A model generated the notes under the pieces. It saw only the letters and a list, made by a program, of their open reading frames with translations, ran no database searches and was not told where the DNA came from. Shown in pieces: positions 1 through 8,118 of a stretch of DNA of 64,000 nt (position 1 is the stretch's first letter; each line of letters starts with the position of its first letter). Both the position numbers and the translations under genes were made by a program. The DNA comes from CBDDBX01 sp965225955 (lineage in GTDB: Bacteria; Acidobacteriota; Aminicenantia; UBA2199): positions 26,226 through 90,225 of the forward strand of contig CBDDBX010000012.1 of assembly GCA_965225955.1 (NCBI GenBank), given 5' to 3'.

Positions 1-214
1 TATCAGTAAGCATAAATCCGAAATCCATTCCCACAGATGTCAGACCACTGCCATATGTATCTTTGAAATTGCTGCTTCCAATGCTATTAAGAGAGAAAGT
101 AGCTCCCACTTTAATCCTTTTCTCTTTATATACATCTTCTTCCTGGGCATCAGCCATAAAAGGGATACTAAGAAAAACAGCCAGAATAATTACTACAGCT
201 TTTACTTTAATCAT
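1..214 (-). CDS. Outer-membrane beta-barrel protein, N-terminal part (cut by window edge)
   Basis: Partial gene: the ATG at 214 is preceded by a good ribosome site (AGAGGAG), and the reading frame runs off the left edge. The visible 71 residues start with a signal peptide (MIKVKAVVIILAVFLSIPFM, then ADAQ) and continue into a segment with KRIKVGATFSLNS and NFKDTYGSG. This closely matches the barrel protein encoded at 1914-2519 and the C-terminal barrel of the fusion at 2752-4626. It lies 23 nt behind the propeller gene ending at 238, so the two are probably co-transcribed. Function beyond being an outer-membrane barrel is unknown. Confidence 0.75.
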   Translation of the reverse strand, partial: MIKVKAVVIILAVFLSIPFMADAQEEDVYKEKRIKVGATFSLNSIGSSNFKDTYGSGLTSVGMDFGFMLTD

Positions 215-237
215 TTGCGAAATCTCCTCTCAATAAA

Positions 238-1695
238 TTACAACCTTTCAGTATTACCGTCTGAGTCAGTCCAGCCTTTATTACCTTTTGAATCAGTCCA
301 GTAAACTTTGAGCAAATATTCATACTCTTTACTAATAGCAATACCTTTACTGTCACTGTAACTACTTACAGCTGAAGCAACTGTATCAAGAAGAGCATAG
401 GACGCTGCGCCCTTTTCTCTTCTGAAAACTTCAATCTTATCGATTGTTTCATTACTATTGTTATTGAGAGTCCATGTGAGATTATATTTCGCTTTTTCAA
501 ACAGAAGAGTTTTAATCACTTTCTTTTCAGCTTTATTCAGAGTCAGCTTAACATCTACAGCCGGCTCAACTTTAATATCGCCTTCTACCGTAAAGTGTAC
601 TGAAGACTCAGCTCTGGTAAATGCTGTGACAAAAACTGAACCATCAGGTGACACTGTTGAGCCCTGGCATTTACATCTGCCAGTATCAGGTATCATACCA
701 AATCCTGACCATCCGTTACCACGGTTAACATTGTAAAGTACACCGGTTCCTGCCTGACTGGCCCCATCCTGTGCAGCAACATAAAGCACTCCATTGGCTG
801 CTGAAACATCCAGAAAATGTGTAACACCAAAACCTTTAAGCTTCTGCCCTTTGTTAAAAGATTCCCCATTATCACCGGAATCAAAATACCAGATTTCCCT
901 CTGAATAATAGGGTCTCCATTTGACTGAGTACCAACCACAGCTTCATGGTTGTATACAATGTGAATTTTTCCCTTATCGTCCTTAAATATTGATGGCCTT
1001 GCTGAATCGTGACTTGTTTTTGCAACTTTTTTCAACCAGTTGCCATCAGCTTTATTCTCTTTTTTTCCATACCAGATAGAGTATTCTGCACCATGCTTGC
1101 CCTGCCATACTATATGAACAAACTGATCATCTGCAGTAACCCAGGCGTGTTTATTTGAAAATGAATCGTGCACAAGCTTATCTCCGTACTTACTAACCAT
1201 AAAAGCACGTACAAGGTTGTCACCTTCCTCTTCAGATCCCACGACAAAGACATTTCCTTTACTGTCCACAGTTAATCTGAGATCTTCAACTGCATGAGCA
1301 TTAACTGTTTTAAGAACAATTTCATTGCTCCAGTCTGAACCATCATAAGTACGGTATTTTACATAGTGAGTGCTTCTTGCGCCACTATTAAACTCGCACC
1401 ATGCGATATGCACCTTCTCGTTTGCATCTACAAATACAAAAGGTTCATAAGCTGTGTTTGCTGAATTTGCTGAAACCTCACCCACAAGAGTGAGCTCCTT
1501 ACCGTCATAGGTATTCAGCCATACACTACGCCCCCCTTTGTGTACCATATAGAGCATACCTGAAGGGCCAAATTTCACTACAGGTTTATGATACCCGTTT
1601 TTGCCGGAATCAACGTCTATAAGCTTCCAGCCAAATAGTGAAATACCTGTAAAAAAAAGTAGAGAAAAAAACACTAAGAAAATTCTTGTTTTCAT
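238..1695 (-). CDS. Secreted sialidase-like beta-propeller protein with Fn3-like tail (copy B)
   Basis: 485 residues from the ATG at 1695, chosen because GGGAGG lies about 10 nt upstream; an in-frame ATG at 1719 has no such site. An N-terminal signal peptide (MKTRIFLVFFSLLFFTGISL) is followed by repeated propeller-type blades (HKPVVKFGPSG, EPFVFVDANEKVHIAW, SRARPSI-type and SPDGSVF motifs) over roughly residues 25-385. A C-terminal Fn3-like segment (TWTLNNNSNETIDKIEVFRR ... YWTDSKGNKGWTD) follows. The BNR/sialidase-like assignment rests on repeat pattern only; I see no clear sialidase catalytic set, so it may be a binding protein. It is a close paralogue of 4653-6107, with long identical stretches such as AKTSHDSARPSI. 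A barrel gene lies on either side. Confidence 0.75.
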   Translation of the reverse strand: MKTRIFLVFFSLLFFTGISLFGWKLIDVDSGKNGYHKPVVKFGPSGMLYMVHKGGRSVWLNTYDGKELTLVGEVSANSANTAYEPFVFVDANEKVHIAWCEFNSGARSTHYVKYRTYDGSDWSNEIVLKTVNAHAVEDLRLTVDSKGNVFVVGSEEEGDNLVRAFMVSKYGDKLVHDSFSNKHAWVTADDQFVHIVWQGKHGAEYSIWYGKKENKADGNWLKKVAKTSHDSARPSIFKDDKGKIHIVYNHEAVVGTQSNGDPIIQREIWYFDSGDNGESFNKGQKLKGFGVTHFLDVSAANGVLYVAAQDGASQAGTGVLYNVNRGNGWSGFGMIPDTGRCKCQGSTVSPDGSVFVTAFTRAESSVHFTVEGDIKVEPAVDVKLTLNKAEKKVIKTLLFEKAKYNLTWTLNNNSNETIDKIEVFRREKGAASYALLDTVASAVSSYSDSKGIAISKEYEYLLKVYWTDSKGNKGWTDSDGNTERL

Positions 1696-1873
1696 TACGA
1701 ACTTACCTCCCTTGTTCATTAAAACCAGATTGCAGTATAACCCCTTTGTTATATACTACAATCAACTTACCATGCAGAAGGATAACATAATGGAAAATTT
1801 AACTGAATACTTTTTTCCACAACATTCAGTTTTTTGATATAAAAGCCCTGAGCTCTGATTTTTCAGGGTAGAA

Positions 1874-1896
1874 AAGGGTGATGAAAAATCACCCTT
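1874..1896 (-). terminator. Hairpin terminator of the barrel gene
   Basis: A perfect 9-bp stem (AAGGGTGAT/ATCACCCTT) with a 5-nt loop lies 18 nt past the stop of the barrel gene at 1914-2519. On the minus strand it is followed by TTC and a pyrimidine-rich stretch. A second, weaker hairpin (CCCTGA/TCAGGG) lies just downstream, at about 1846-1869. Termination here would separate the barrel gene from propeller copy B. Confidence 0.6.
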
Positions 1897-1913
1897 AATA
1901 TTATTGATATGTT

Positions 1914-2519
1914 CTAAAATCCGTAAGCAACGCCAAGCAGAAGTTCTCCACCGGTTAATTCCAGCTTGTTATCCCACTCTTCCTTTGTTTTTGAAACGAA
2001 GTTATAACGGAAAACTCCCTGAACCCAGATACTGTCATATACATTATATCTGCATCCAACATGCACATTAAAACCAAGAAGAAACTCTTTAACTTCTTTG
2101 ATGTCTGGTGAATCAACAGTATCTTTAATACTATAACCGGTTAAGCCACCACCTCCAAAGACACTCATAGCTCCTCTTCTGAAAAAATGGTATCTTCCGT
2201 TAAGAGAGACCATCGGATGAAATTTAAATTTTGTTTTTGTATTATCAAACTCTTTAAGAGTTGTACTCTTTGATGCAAAAGAGAGTGTTGCCCAGGCCTC
2301 AACATCTTCAGTAAGCATGTAACCGAAATCAAGACCAAATGATGGAACAGAACCTCCATAGATATCTTTAAAATTACCGCCGGAAATACTGTTTATGGAG
2401 AAGGTAGCTCCAATTTTGATTCTCTTTTCACCCTGCTCTGCCATCTCACCTGATGCCATAAGAGCTGATCCTGCAAACATCAGCATCAAAGCTGCCACTA
2501 CAATTGTCACTTTTTTCAT
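1914..2519 (-). CDS. Small outer-membrane beta-barrel protein
   Basis: 201 residues. A signal peptide (MKKVTIVVAALMLMFAGSAL, MASG) is followed by alternating amphipathic strands typical of an eight-strand-type barrel (GATFSINS, FGLDFGYMLTEDVEAWATLSF, HPMVSLNGRYHFF, SVFGGGGLTGYS). The protein ends in Phe (LLGVAYGF), the usual BAM recognition end. It matches the C-terminal barrel of the fusion protein at 2752-4626 along its length (KFxFxPxxxxxGRYHFFR, LQGLFRYNFVSKTK-like block), so the two arose by duplication. It probably sits in the outer membrane; whether it is structural, a porin or an adhesin cannot be read from the sequence. Confidence 0.8.
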   Translation of the reverse strand: MKKVTIVVAALMLMFAGSALMASGEMAEQGEKRIKIGATFSINSISGGNFKDIYGGSVPSFGLDFGYMLTEDVEAWATLSFASKSTTLKEFDNTKTKFKFHPMVSLNGRYHFFRRGAMSVFGGGGLTGYSIKDTVDSPDIKEVKEFLLGFNVHVGCRYNVYDSIWVQGVFRYNFVSKTKEEWDNKLELTGGELLLGVAYGF

Positions 2520-2636
2520 TTCTTAAACTCCTCGCTCGCCATTAAAACATTTCCCTCTGGTATTGTAAGTTGCTCCAAATCAGTTACTGAATTAACTGAG
2601 CCACTTAAACAAACATATAGGGAATTAATATGCAAA

Positions 2637-2655
2637 AATACCACAATATGGTATT
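2637..2655 (-). terminator. Weak A/T-flanked hairpin
   Basis: A 7-bp stem (AATACCA/TGGTATT) with a 5-nt loop is flanked by A-runs on both sides, giving U-runs in either transcript direction. It lies between the terminator of the adaptor-barrel fusion (2701-2725) and the barrel gene start at 2519. It may be a backup terminator or leader structure; the stem is short. Confidence 0.3.
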
Positions 2656-2700
2656 AAAAAAAACTATCTGGAATTTATTATTGATTAATCTGAAAGGAAA

Positions 2701-2725
2701 ATGACCGGATTTTACATCCGGTCAT
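2701..2725 (-). terminator. Terminator of the adaptor-barrel fusion gene
   Basis: A perfect 10-bp stem (ATGACCGGAT/ATCCGGTCAT) with a 5-nt loop starts 26 nt after the stop of the gene at 2752. On the minus strand it is followed by TTTTCCTTTC, giving a convincing intrinsic terminator. Confidence 0.75.
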
Positions 2726-2751
2726 ATATTTAAAATTTTCTTTGACTTATC

Positions 2752-4626
2752 TTAGAAGCCGAAACCTACGCCGATGAGAACTTCACCGCCGTTAAGATCC
2801 AGTTTATAATCCCAGCTATCTTTTGTTTTTGAAACAAAGTTGTAGCGGAAAAGGCCCTGCAGATAGATATTCTTACCCACTTTATACTGAGCACCTGCCA
2901 GCAGGTTACCGCCGATAATTGTTTCTGAAACTTCAGGAACATCAGCAGAATCTACTTTGTCTTTAACCATATAGATAGAAAGACCACCACCAGCAAAAGC
3001 GCTGAAGTTATTTTTTCTGAAGAAGTGATAACGGCCATCGATTGCAATTACAGGCTTAAAGCTGAATTTAGTTTCCGCATTGTTCATTTCTGTAAGGTTT
3101 TTACTTTTTGAACCAAACCCAACACTTGCCCATGCTTCGATTCTGTCTGTTATCATATAACCAAAGTCTGCTCCAAAAGTAACCTGACCTGAACCATAGA
3201 TATCTTTAAAATTATCTGCAGTCATACTCAGGAAAGAGAAGTTAACACCAGCTTTCATTTTATGCCATGAAGAGTCAACTGGTTTCGAAGCTTTTTTAAC
3301 TTTTACCGGTTTCTTTGCAGAAACAGCTTTTTTCTTCTCAACTTTCTTTACTTTAACTTTTCTACCGGATTTTTTAACTTTCACAAGTTCACCTGTAGAT
3401 GGATCAACTTCCACTATACGAACCTTTTTACCATCCATGAGACATGGAATACCTTTAAAGATAATTTCATCTCCCGCATTAACGCCGTCAACTGCAGTCA
3501 GTCCATTATCTGAAGCGATTTCAGTAACATATACTTTCTTAGCTCTTTTTCTCTTTACAGGTTCAACAATATAGATAAAGCTACCTTCATCATCTTTACT
3601 TACCAGAGCTGAATCAATTACAGAAATACTCTCATAAGCTCTTTTGAAAACTCTGAAGTTTACTGTTTTACCAGCTTCAAGCTTCCCGGCACTATTATCA
3701 ACAACGATAAAGCCGTTTTCAACTACGCCTTTAACCATTTTGCCATTGATTTTAATACCAGCAGCAGTTCCGTTTCTCATTTCTGATTTTGCGGAACCAG
3801 CATCAACTTTCAGTTTTGCTTTATTAACTACTACTGCAATAACAGCACCAGCTTCACATGCAGCGCCAGCTTCTGCTTTTACAGCTTCCACAACACCATC
3901 AATTTCAGCTCTTACACTGTTATCATCAATTTTCTTCTTAGTATCAGCAATTGTTGATTCTGCAATTCTGATCTTCTTCTCAGCAGTAGCTTCAGCTCTT
4001 TTGCTTCTTACTTTCCAGCCTCTGCGGATTCTCAGTTTTCTGTTCCATCTTGCAGCTTCTGATTCTGCTTTTTTTAGTTCTGCAGCCAGAGCTTCTGAAT
4101 TAAATCTTACAATAACATCGCCTTTCTTAACAGCTGTACCAACTGCTGCTTCAACAACCTTAACTGTACCAGCTGCTGCAGCTTTCACCTCAACCTGATT
4201 GGCGGGTTTAAGAAGGCCATTACCGTAATGGTAAACATTAAGAGTTTCAGGAACAAGTTCTCTTACCTGAACAGTAACTTTACCAGGGCACTTTGCCGGT
4301 GCTTTTTCAGCAACCAGAGCAACGTGTCTGAAAAGTACTGTAATCTTAACTTCAGTAGCAGAGAGTACTGTTATATTGCTATCTGCGATCTTATATTTAC
4401 CGATTGTATCAATAATATCTTTCTGACGGTTTTTTTGTGTAATGATTTCAACAGCTTTCATCCCACTGTCATTTATTACACTTACCTTTTTATACTGAAG
4501 AAACTCTTTATTATTCTTCAGATATTTAACGAGCTTATCGTAGCCGTCTTTTGTTTCTACATTCTGAGCTGCCAGAAATGTTACAGCCATCAGAAGAGCT
4601 ATTAAAATTCCAGTAATCTTTTTCAT
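2752..4626 (-). CDS. Periplasmic adaptor (HlyD/MFP-like) fused to outer-membrane beta-barrel
   Basis: 624 residues. The start is the ATG at 4626, with GGAG about 10 nt upstream; an earlier in-frame ATG at 4650 overlaps the upstream stop and has no such site. Order: signal peptide 1-20; unassigned N-terminal domain about 21-125; first lipoyl-like half about 145-175 (GTVKVVEAAVGTAVKKGDVI); short helical hairpin rich in A/K/E about 177-233; second lipoyl half about 236-268 (AEIDGVVEAV); beta-barrel/membrane-proximal-type domains to about 405 (GSFIYIVEP ... VNAGDEIIFKG); Lys/Val-rich linker about 410-450; outer-membrane barrel 455-624 ending in Phe and matching the barrel at 1914-2519. RND-type adaptors normally end after the membrane-proximal domain. 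No inner-membrane pump or TolC gene is nearby. It might tether the outer membrane to another layer rather than export substrates (inference). It starts 27 nt behind the propeller gene ending at 4653. Confidence 0.8.
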   Translation of the reverse strand: MKKITGILIALLMAVTFLAAQNVETKDGYDKLVKYLKNNKEFLQYKKVSVINDSGMKAVEIITQKNRQKDIIDTIGKYKIADSNITVLSATEVKITVLFRHVALVAEKAPAKCPGKVTVQVRELVPETLNVYHYGNGLLKPANQVEVKAAAAGTVKVVEAAVGTAVKKGDVIVRFNSEALAAELKKAESEAARWNRKLRIRRGWKVRSKRAEATAEKKIRIAESTIADTKKKIDDNSVRAEIDGVVEAVKAEAGAACEAGAVIAVVVNKAKLKVDAGSAKSEMRNGTAAGIKINGKMVKGVVENGFIVVDNSAGKLEAGKTVNFRVFKRAYESISVIDSALVSKDDEGSFIYIVEPVKRKRAKKVYVTEIASDNGLTAVDGVNAGDEIIFKGIPCLMDGKKVRIVEVDPSTGELVKVKKSGRKVKVKKVEKKKAVSAKKPVKVKKASKPVDSSWHKMKAGVNFSFLSMTADNFKDIYGSGQVTFGADFGYMITDRIEAWASVGFGSKSKNLTEMNNAETKFSFKPVIAIDGRYHFFRKNNFSAFAGGGLSIYMVKDKVDSADVPEVSETIIGGNLLAGAQYKVGKNIYLQGLFRYNFVSKTKDSWDYKLDLNGGEVLIGVGFGF

Positions 4627-4652
4627 ATTCTGTTTTCTCCTGCCCTGCAAGC

Positions 4653-6107
4653 TTATAGCTTACCTGACTCACCTTTGGAATCTGTCCAGCCTTTATTACC
4701 ATCTTTATCTGTCCAGTAAACTATAATTTTGTACTCATAGTTTTTATTCATATCAACACTGTTATTATCTGAATATTCAGCAACAGTTGAAGCAACAGTA
4801 TCAATCAGAATATATGCGCTGTCTTCCTGACCCTGCTCTTTTCTTTTGATTTCTATTTTATCAAGGGTTTCATTACTGTTGTTGTTAAGAGTCCAGCCAA
4901 GTTTGTAGTATGATTTTTTAAACAGAAGAGTTCTGATTGTCTTCTTTTCTGCTTTATCAAGAGTAAGAGTAATATCTACCGGAGGAACTACATTAATTGT
5001 TCCTTCAACCGCAAGATGTACTGAACTTTCATATTTTGTAAAACCTGTTGCATAAACAGAGCCATCAGGAGATACAGCAGAACCCTGAAGTTTACAACCA
5101 CCTGTACCAGGAATCATTGCCATTTCACTCCAGCCATTGCCTTTGTTAACAGAATAGAGAACACCTGAACCACCTGCACTTGCACCATCCTGAGCTGCAA
5201 GATAGGTAACACCATTTGCAGAAGAGATATCAAGGCTGTGAGTAATACCAAAGCTTTTTACTTTGGAGCCTTTGTTGAAGGTTTCACCATTGTCTGTTGA
5301 GTTGAAGTACCAGATTTCTCTCTGGATTATATTTGGTGCAACATATGCTTCATGATTATATGTAATATGAAGTGTTCCATCAGCTGTACGCTGAATAGAA
5401 GGTCTTGCTGAATCGTGACTTGTTTTAGCCTCTTTTTTCAGCCATGCGCCATTAGCTTTGTTCTCTTTTTTACCGTACCAGATAGAGTATTCGCCACCAT
5501 GTTTACCCTGCCATACAACGTGTACAAAGTTATCATCAACATCAACCCATGCATGTTTTTTATCAAAAGTATCGTGAGTTACTGTATCGCCATATTTACA
5601 AAGAAGGAATGCTCTGAAAAGTGAGCCACCACTCTCTTCTGAACCAACAATAAATACATTACCGCTATTATCAACAGCCATTCTGAGATCTTCAATAGCG
5701 TGAATAGCAAAAGTTTTTACTGTAACTTCATTAGTCCAGTTCTTACCATCAAATTTACGATATTTTACGTGATGATGATGACGATCAGCCTGTGAATACT
5801 CACACCATGCTACATGAACATTTTCATTGGCATCTACTGCAACAAAAGGTTCATAAGCAGTATTACCAGCTGTAGATGAAACCTGTCCGATTAGCTTCAG
5901 GTCTTTACCGTCATATGACTGTAAATATACGCTGCTTTCTCCCTTATAAACAATATAGAGCATACCTGAAGGTCCAAACTTTACAACAGGTTTATGATAT
6001 CCACTACCTGAACCAATATTAATAACATCCCAACCAAACAGTGAACTGTTACACAGAAGTAGTGCTGCAATTAAAGTAAAAATTAGATAAAAGTGCTTTC
6101 TACTCAT
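4653..6107 (-). CDS. Secreted sialidase-like beta-propeller protein with Fn3-like tail (copy A)
   Basis: 484 residues, ATG at 6107 with GGAGG upstream. The signal peptide (FTLIAALLLCNSSLFG) is followed by a propeller region built from repeats with motifs such as KFGPSGMLYIVYKG, EPFVAVDANENVHVAW, LAAQDGAS and VSPDGSVYATGF. A C-terminal Fn3-like domain (GWTLNNNSNETLDKIEIKRK ... YWTDKDGNKGWTD) completes the protein. It is the paralogue of the gene at 238-1695 and probably heads the minus-strand envelope operon. It is likely exported to the periplasm or cell surface. Ligand or enzymatic activity cannot be told; the conserved sialidase Asp-box pattern is only loosely present. Confidence 0.75.
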   Translation of the reverse strand: MSRKHFYLIFTLIAALLLCNSSLFGWDVINIGSGSGYHKPVVKFGPSGMLYIVYKGESSVYLQSYDGKDLKLIGQVSSTAGNTAYEPFVAVDANENVHVAWCEYSQADRHHHHVKYRKFDGKNWTNEVTVKTFAIHAIEDLRMAVDNSGNVFIVGSEESGGSLFRAFLLCKYGDTVTHDTFDKKHAWVDVDDNFVHVVWQGKHGGEYSIWYGKKENKANGAWLKKEAKTSHDSARPSIQRTADGTLHITYNHEAYVAPNIIQREIWYFNSTDNGETFNKGSKVKSFGITHSLDISSANGVTYLAAQDGASAGGSGVLYSVNKGNGWSEMAMIPGTGGCKLQGSAVSPDGSVYATGFTKYESSVHLAVEGTINVVPPVDITLTLDKAEKKTIRTLLFKKSYYKLGWTLNNNSNETLDKIEIKRKEQGQEDSAYILIDTVASTVAEYSDNNSVDMNKNYEYKIIVYWTDKDGNKGWTDSKGESGKL

Positions 6108-6461
6108 TATTTTTAAAATCCTCCATTATTCTGAATAGTACTTCCGGAGAGTATACCACAGGCTTTTTTTTTTTTCAGCATAAAAAAAACCCTTATATCC
6201 CATATAAAATTCAAATTACTGCACTATTTTTCACAAGCTTCTTCAGATAGTTAAAAAAGCTGTTTGACCAACTCCTTATACTATAAATAAGTTAATATAT
6301 TGTATAGTATTTCAGCGGAGCTTCTGATCATTACTTTCTATCCGACAAAACTAAACCATTTATATTACCTTTTCGTAAGTAATTGAGAGCAGGTACAGTT
6401 ACTAACAGCGGAACATGCTGTACCTGACACTCTATTCCCCCAAATATCAGAGAGGTAAACA
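6108..6461. promoter_or_regulatory. Divergent intergenic region between propeller copy A and the PQQ-like gene
   Basis: 354 bp, strongly A/T-rich, between divergent genes. On the minus strand TGGTATACT (extended -10 type, hexamer 6150-6155) lies about 43 nt before the ATG at 6107, next to a 13-nt T/A run that could act as an UP or spacing element. On the plus strand TTGACC occurs at 6264-6269, but no well-spaced -10 follows it; TATAGT at 6303-6308 is too far. No RNA gene or open frame was seen. Confidence 0.35.
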
Positions 6462-7697
6462 ATGATTTTGAGCAGAAGGTATCTTAAAGCAGCTATAATT
6501 CTTTTCCTATTTACAACAATAGTTACAGCAGAGGACTGGCCAAACTGGCGTGGCCCTGATCATAATGGCATTTCCAGAGAAAAGAACTGGAACCCGGAAA
6601 AACTTCGTACTCCCGATATTCTGTGGACAGCAGAGGTTGGTGCCGGATACTCAAATATGGTTGTAAAGGGAGATCACCTGTACACCATGGGTTGCGAAAT
6701 TCTGAAGGACTCAAAAATAGTAAAAGGCAAGAGAGCCTCTGAAGATACTGTATATTGCATAAACAGCAGAACCGGCAAAACTGTATGGAAGTACAAATAT
6801 AAATCTGTGGCAGATAAATTTACCGGCCCCAGATCAACTCCGGTTATTGATAAAAACAAACTCTATACTCTCAGTCAGAAAGGATCATTGATCTGCTTCA
6901 ACAGATTTAACGGCAAAGTGCTCTGGCAGAAAGATATGGAAAAAGATCTGGGTATAAAAAACAGGAAATATTTCGGTTTTTCAGGTACTCCCTATATTTA
7001 CAAAAACATGCTCCTCTTCTCTCTGACAAAAGGAGGAATTGCAGTTAACAAAAGCACAGGTGCTCTGATCTGGAAAAATGCAGAAGAAGAGAACGGTTTC
7101 TCCTCTCCACTGGTTATTAAACTGGAAGGCAAAACCTTTGTTGCTAATTTTTCCGGTACTGAATTCCACCTTACCAATCCAGCAACAGGTAAAATTGAAG
7201 CTGCCTTCCCCTGGCCCACAAAGTATAATGAAAACTGTGCCGATCCTGTTATGTGTGGTAATAAAATTTTCCTGTCTGCAGAGTATGGTATGGGTAGTGT
7301 AATGCTGGAGTACAAAAAGGGTAAACTGAAACAGGTATGGAAAAACATGAATATGAGTAATCTTTTCAGCACCTCTGTTTACATTGACGGCTATATCTAT
7401 GGCATCGATGGTAAAGTCAGTAAAGCTGCACTAAAATGTATTGAAGCTTCTACAGGTAAAGAGATGTGGGCTGTTAAGCTGAAATTTGGTGCTCTTATTG
7501 CAGCAGATAACAAGATCATCTTTCTGAATGAACCGGGTAAAGTTTTTGTTTTCAAACCAAATCCTGCTAAATTTGAAACCATAGCTGAAGGAAAAGTTTT
7601 TAATAAGGGTAAATGCTGGACAGCCCCGGTACTTGCAAACGGTATTCTCTATGTAAAATCCAATGAAGGTAAACTCAAAGCAGTAGCCGTAAAATAG
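6462..7697 (+). CDS. Secreted PQQ-type beta-propeller repeat protein
   Basis: 411 residues; AGAGGT precedes the ATG. An N-terminal signal peptide (about 1-23, ending TIVTA) leads directly into DWPNWRGPDHNGIS, the typical opening of PQQ-binding-like (BamB-type) propellers. At least four blades with the tryptophan-docking pattern follow (CINSRTGKTVWKYK, CFNRFNGKVLWQKD, AVNKSTGALIWKN, CIEASTGKEMWAV). It is single-domain and lacks quinoprotein dehydrogenase active-site features, so it is better read as a binding or scaffold protein than an enzyme. It faces the propeller/barrel locus across a divergent promoter region and may act in the same envelope compartment (inference). Confidence 0.8.
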   Translation: MILSRRYLKAAIILFLFTTIVTAEDWPNWRGPDHNGISREKNWNPEKLRTPDILWTAEVGAGYSNMVVKGDHLYTMGCEILKDSKIVKGKRASEDTVYCINSRTGKTVWKYKYKSVADKFTGPRSTPVIDKNKLYTLSQKGSLICFNRFNGKVLWQKDMEKDLGIKNRKYFGFSGTPYIYKNMLLFSLTKGGIAVNKSTGALIWKNAEEENGFSSPLVIKLEGKTFVANFSGTEFHLTNPATGKIEAAFPWPTKYNENCADPVMCGNKIFLSAEYGMGSVMLEYKKGKLKQVWKNMNMSNLFSTSVYIDGYIYGIDGKVSKAALKCIEASTGKEMWAVKLKFGALIAADNKIIFLNEPGKVFVFKPNPAKFETIAEGKVFNKGKCWTAPVLANGILYVKSNEGKLKAVAVK

Positions 7698-8118
7698 AAA
7701 TAATTCATATTGAAACCACGAATGGATACCAGTAAACATGAACTGGATCAGAGCCAGAATTTATCCGGGTGTATTGAAATATTTCTTTGGTAGCCATTCG
7801 TATTTATTCAAACAAAAACCCATTGGAAAATGATGCCGGAACCTTTGAAAAAAGTTTTGGCACCGTTTTTCAAAGGTTAAATTTGAGTTCATTAGTGAAT
7901 ATTAGTGGTTCCCTCGGATTGAATATTTTTTTATCGTTTTATTTGTAAGCAAAAGCCCCATAAAACAGGCATTTTAAAGATATTTACAATAATAGGTTAA
8001 AAAAACCTGTAGTAACTCTTAAGATATTCCCATTGCTTAATAGCCGGGATTATTATAAAATCCGTAAATGGGAACAGAAAAAGAAGACTCCAGGAACTAT
8101 ACCGGAGGCCACAAAGAT
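7698..8118 (+). other. Intergenic region before the acyltransferase gene
   Basis: Contains an 8-bp inverted pair (ACGAATGG at 7718-7725 and CCATTCGT at 7794-7801) of the kind seen in dispersed intergenic repeats of many bacteria, then a long hairpin (7840-7878). A good promoter, TTGCTT-N17-TAAAAT (8033-8061), also lies here. This promoter predicts a start of transcription near 8068, giving about a 50-nt leader to the ATG at 8119. An in-frame ATG lies at 8068 itself. Confidence 0.5.
7840..7878 (+). terminator. 13-bp perfect stem-loop downstream of the PQQ-like gene
   Basis: AACCTTTGAAAAA pairs perfectly with TTTTTCAAAGGTT across a 13-nt loop, 142 nt after the stop at 7697. The right arm contributes U-rich sequence, but no clean U-run follows, so it is either an unusual terminator or a structured element of unknown role. 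Confidence 0.35.

Noticed and set aside
3644..4198. 184-residue open frame antisense to the adaptor-barrel fusion
   Set aside because: Ser/Thr/Ala-rich composition mirrors the Ala/Lys/Glu-rich coding strand; it is a shadow of the real gene, which has signal peptide, domains and terminator.
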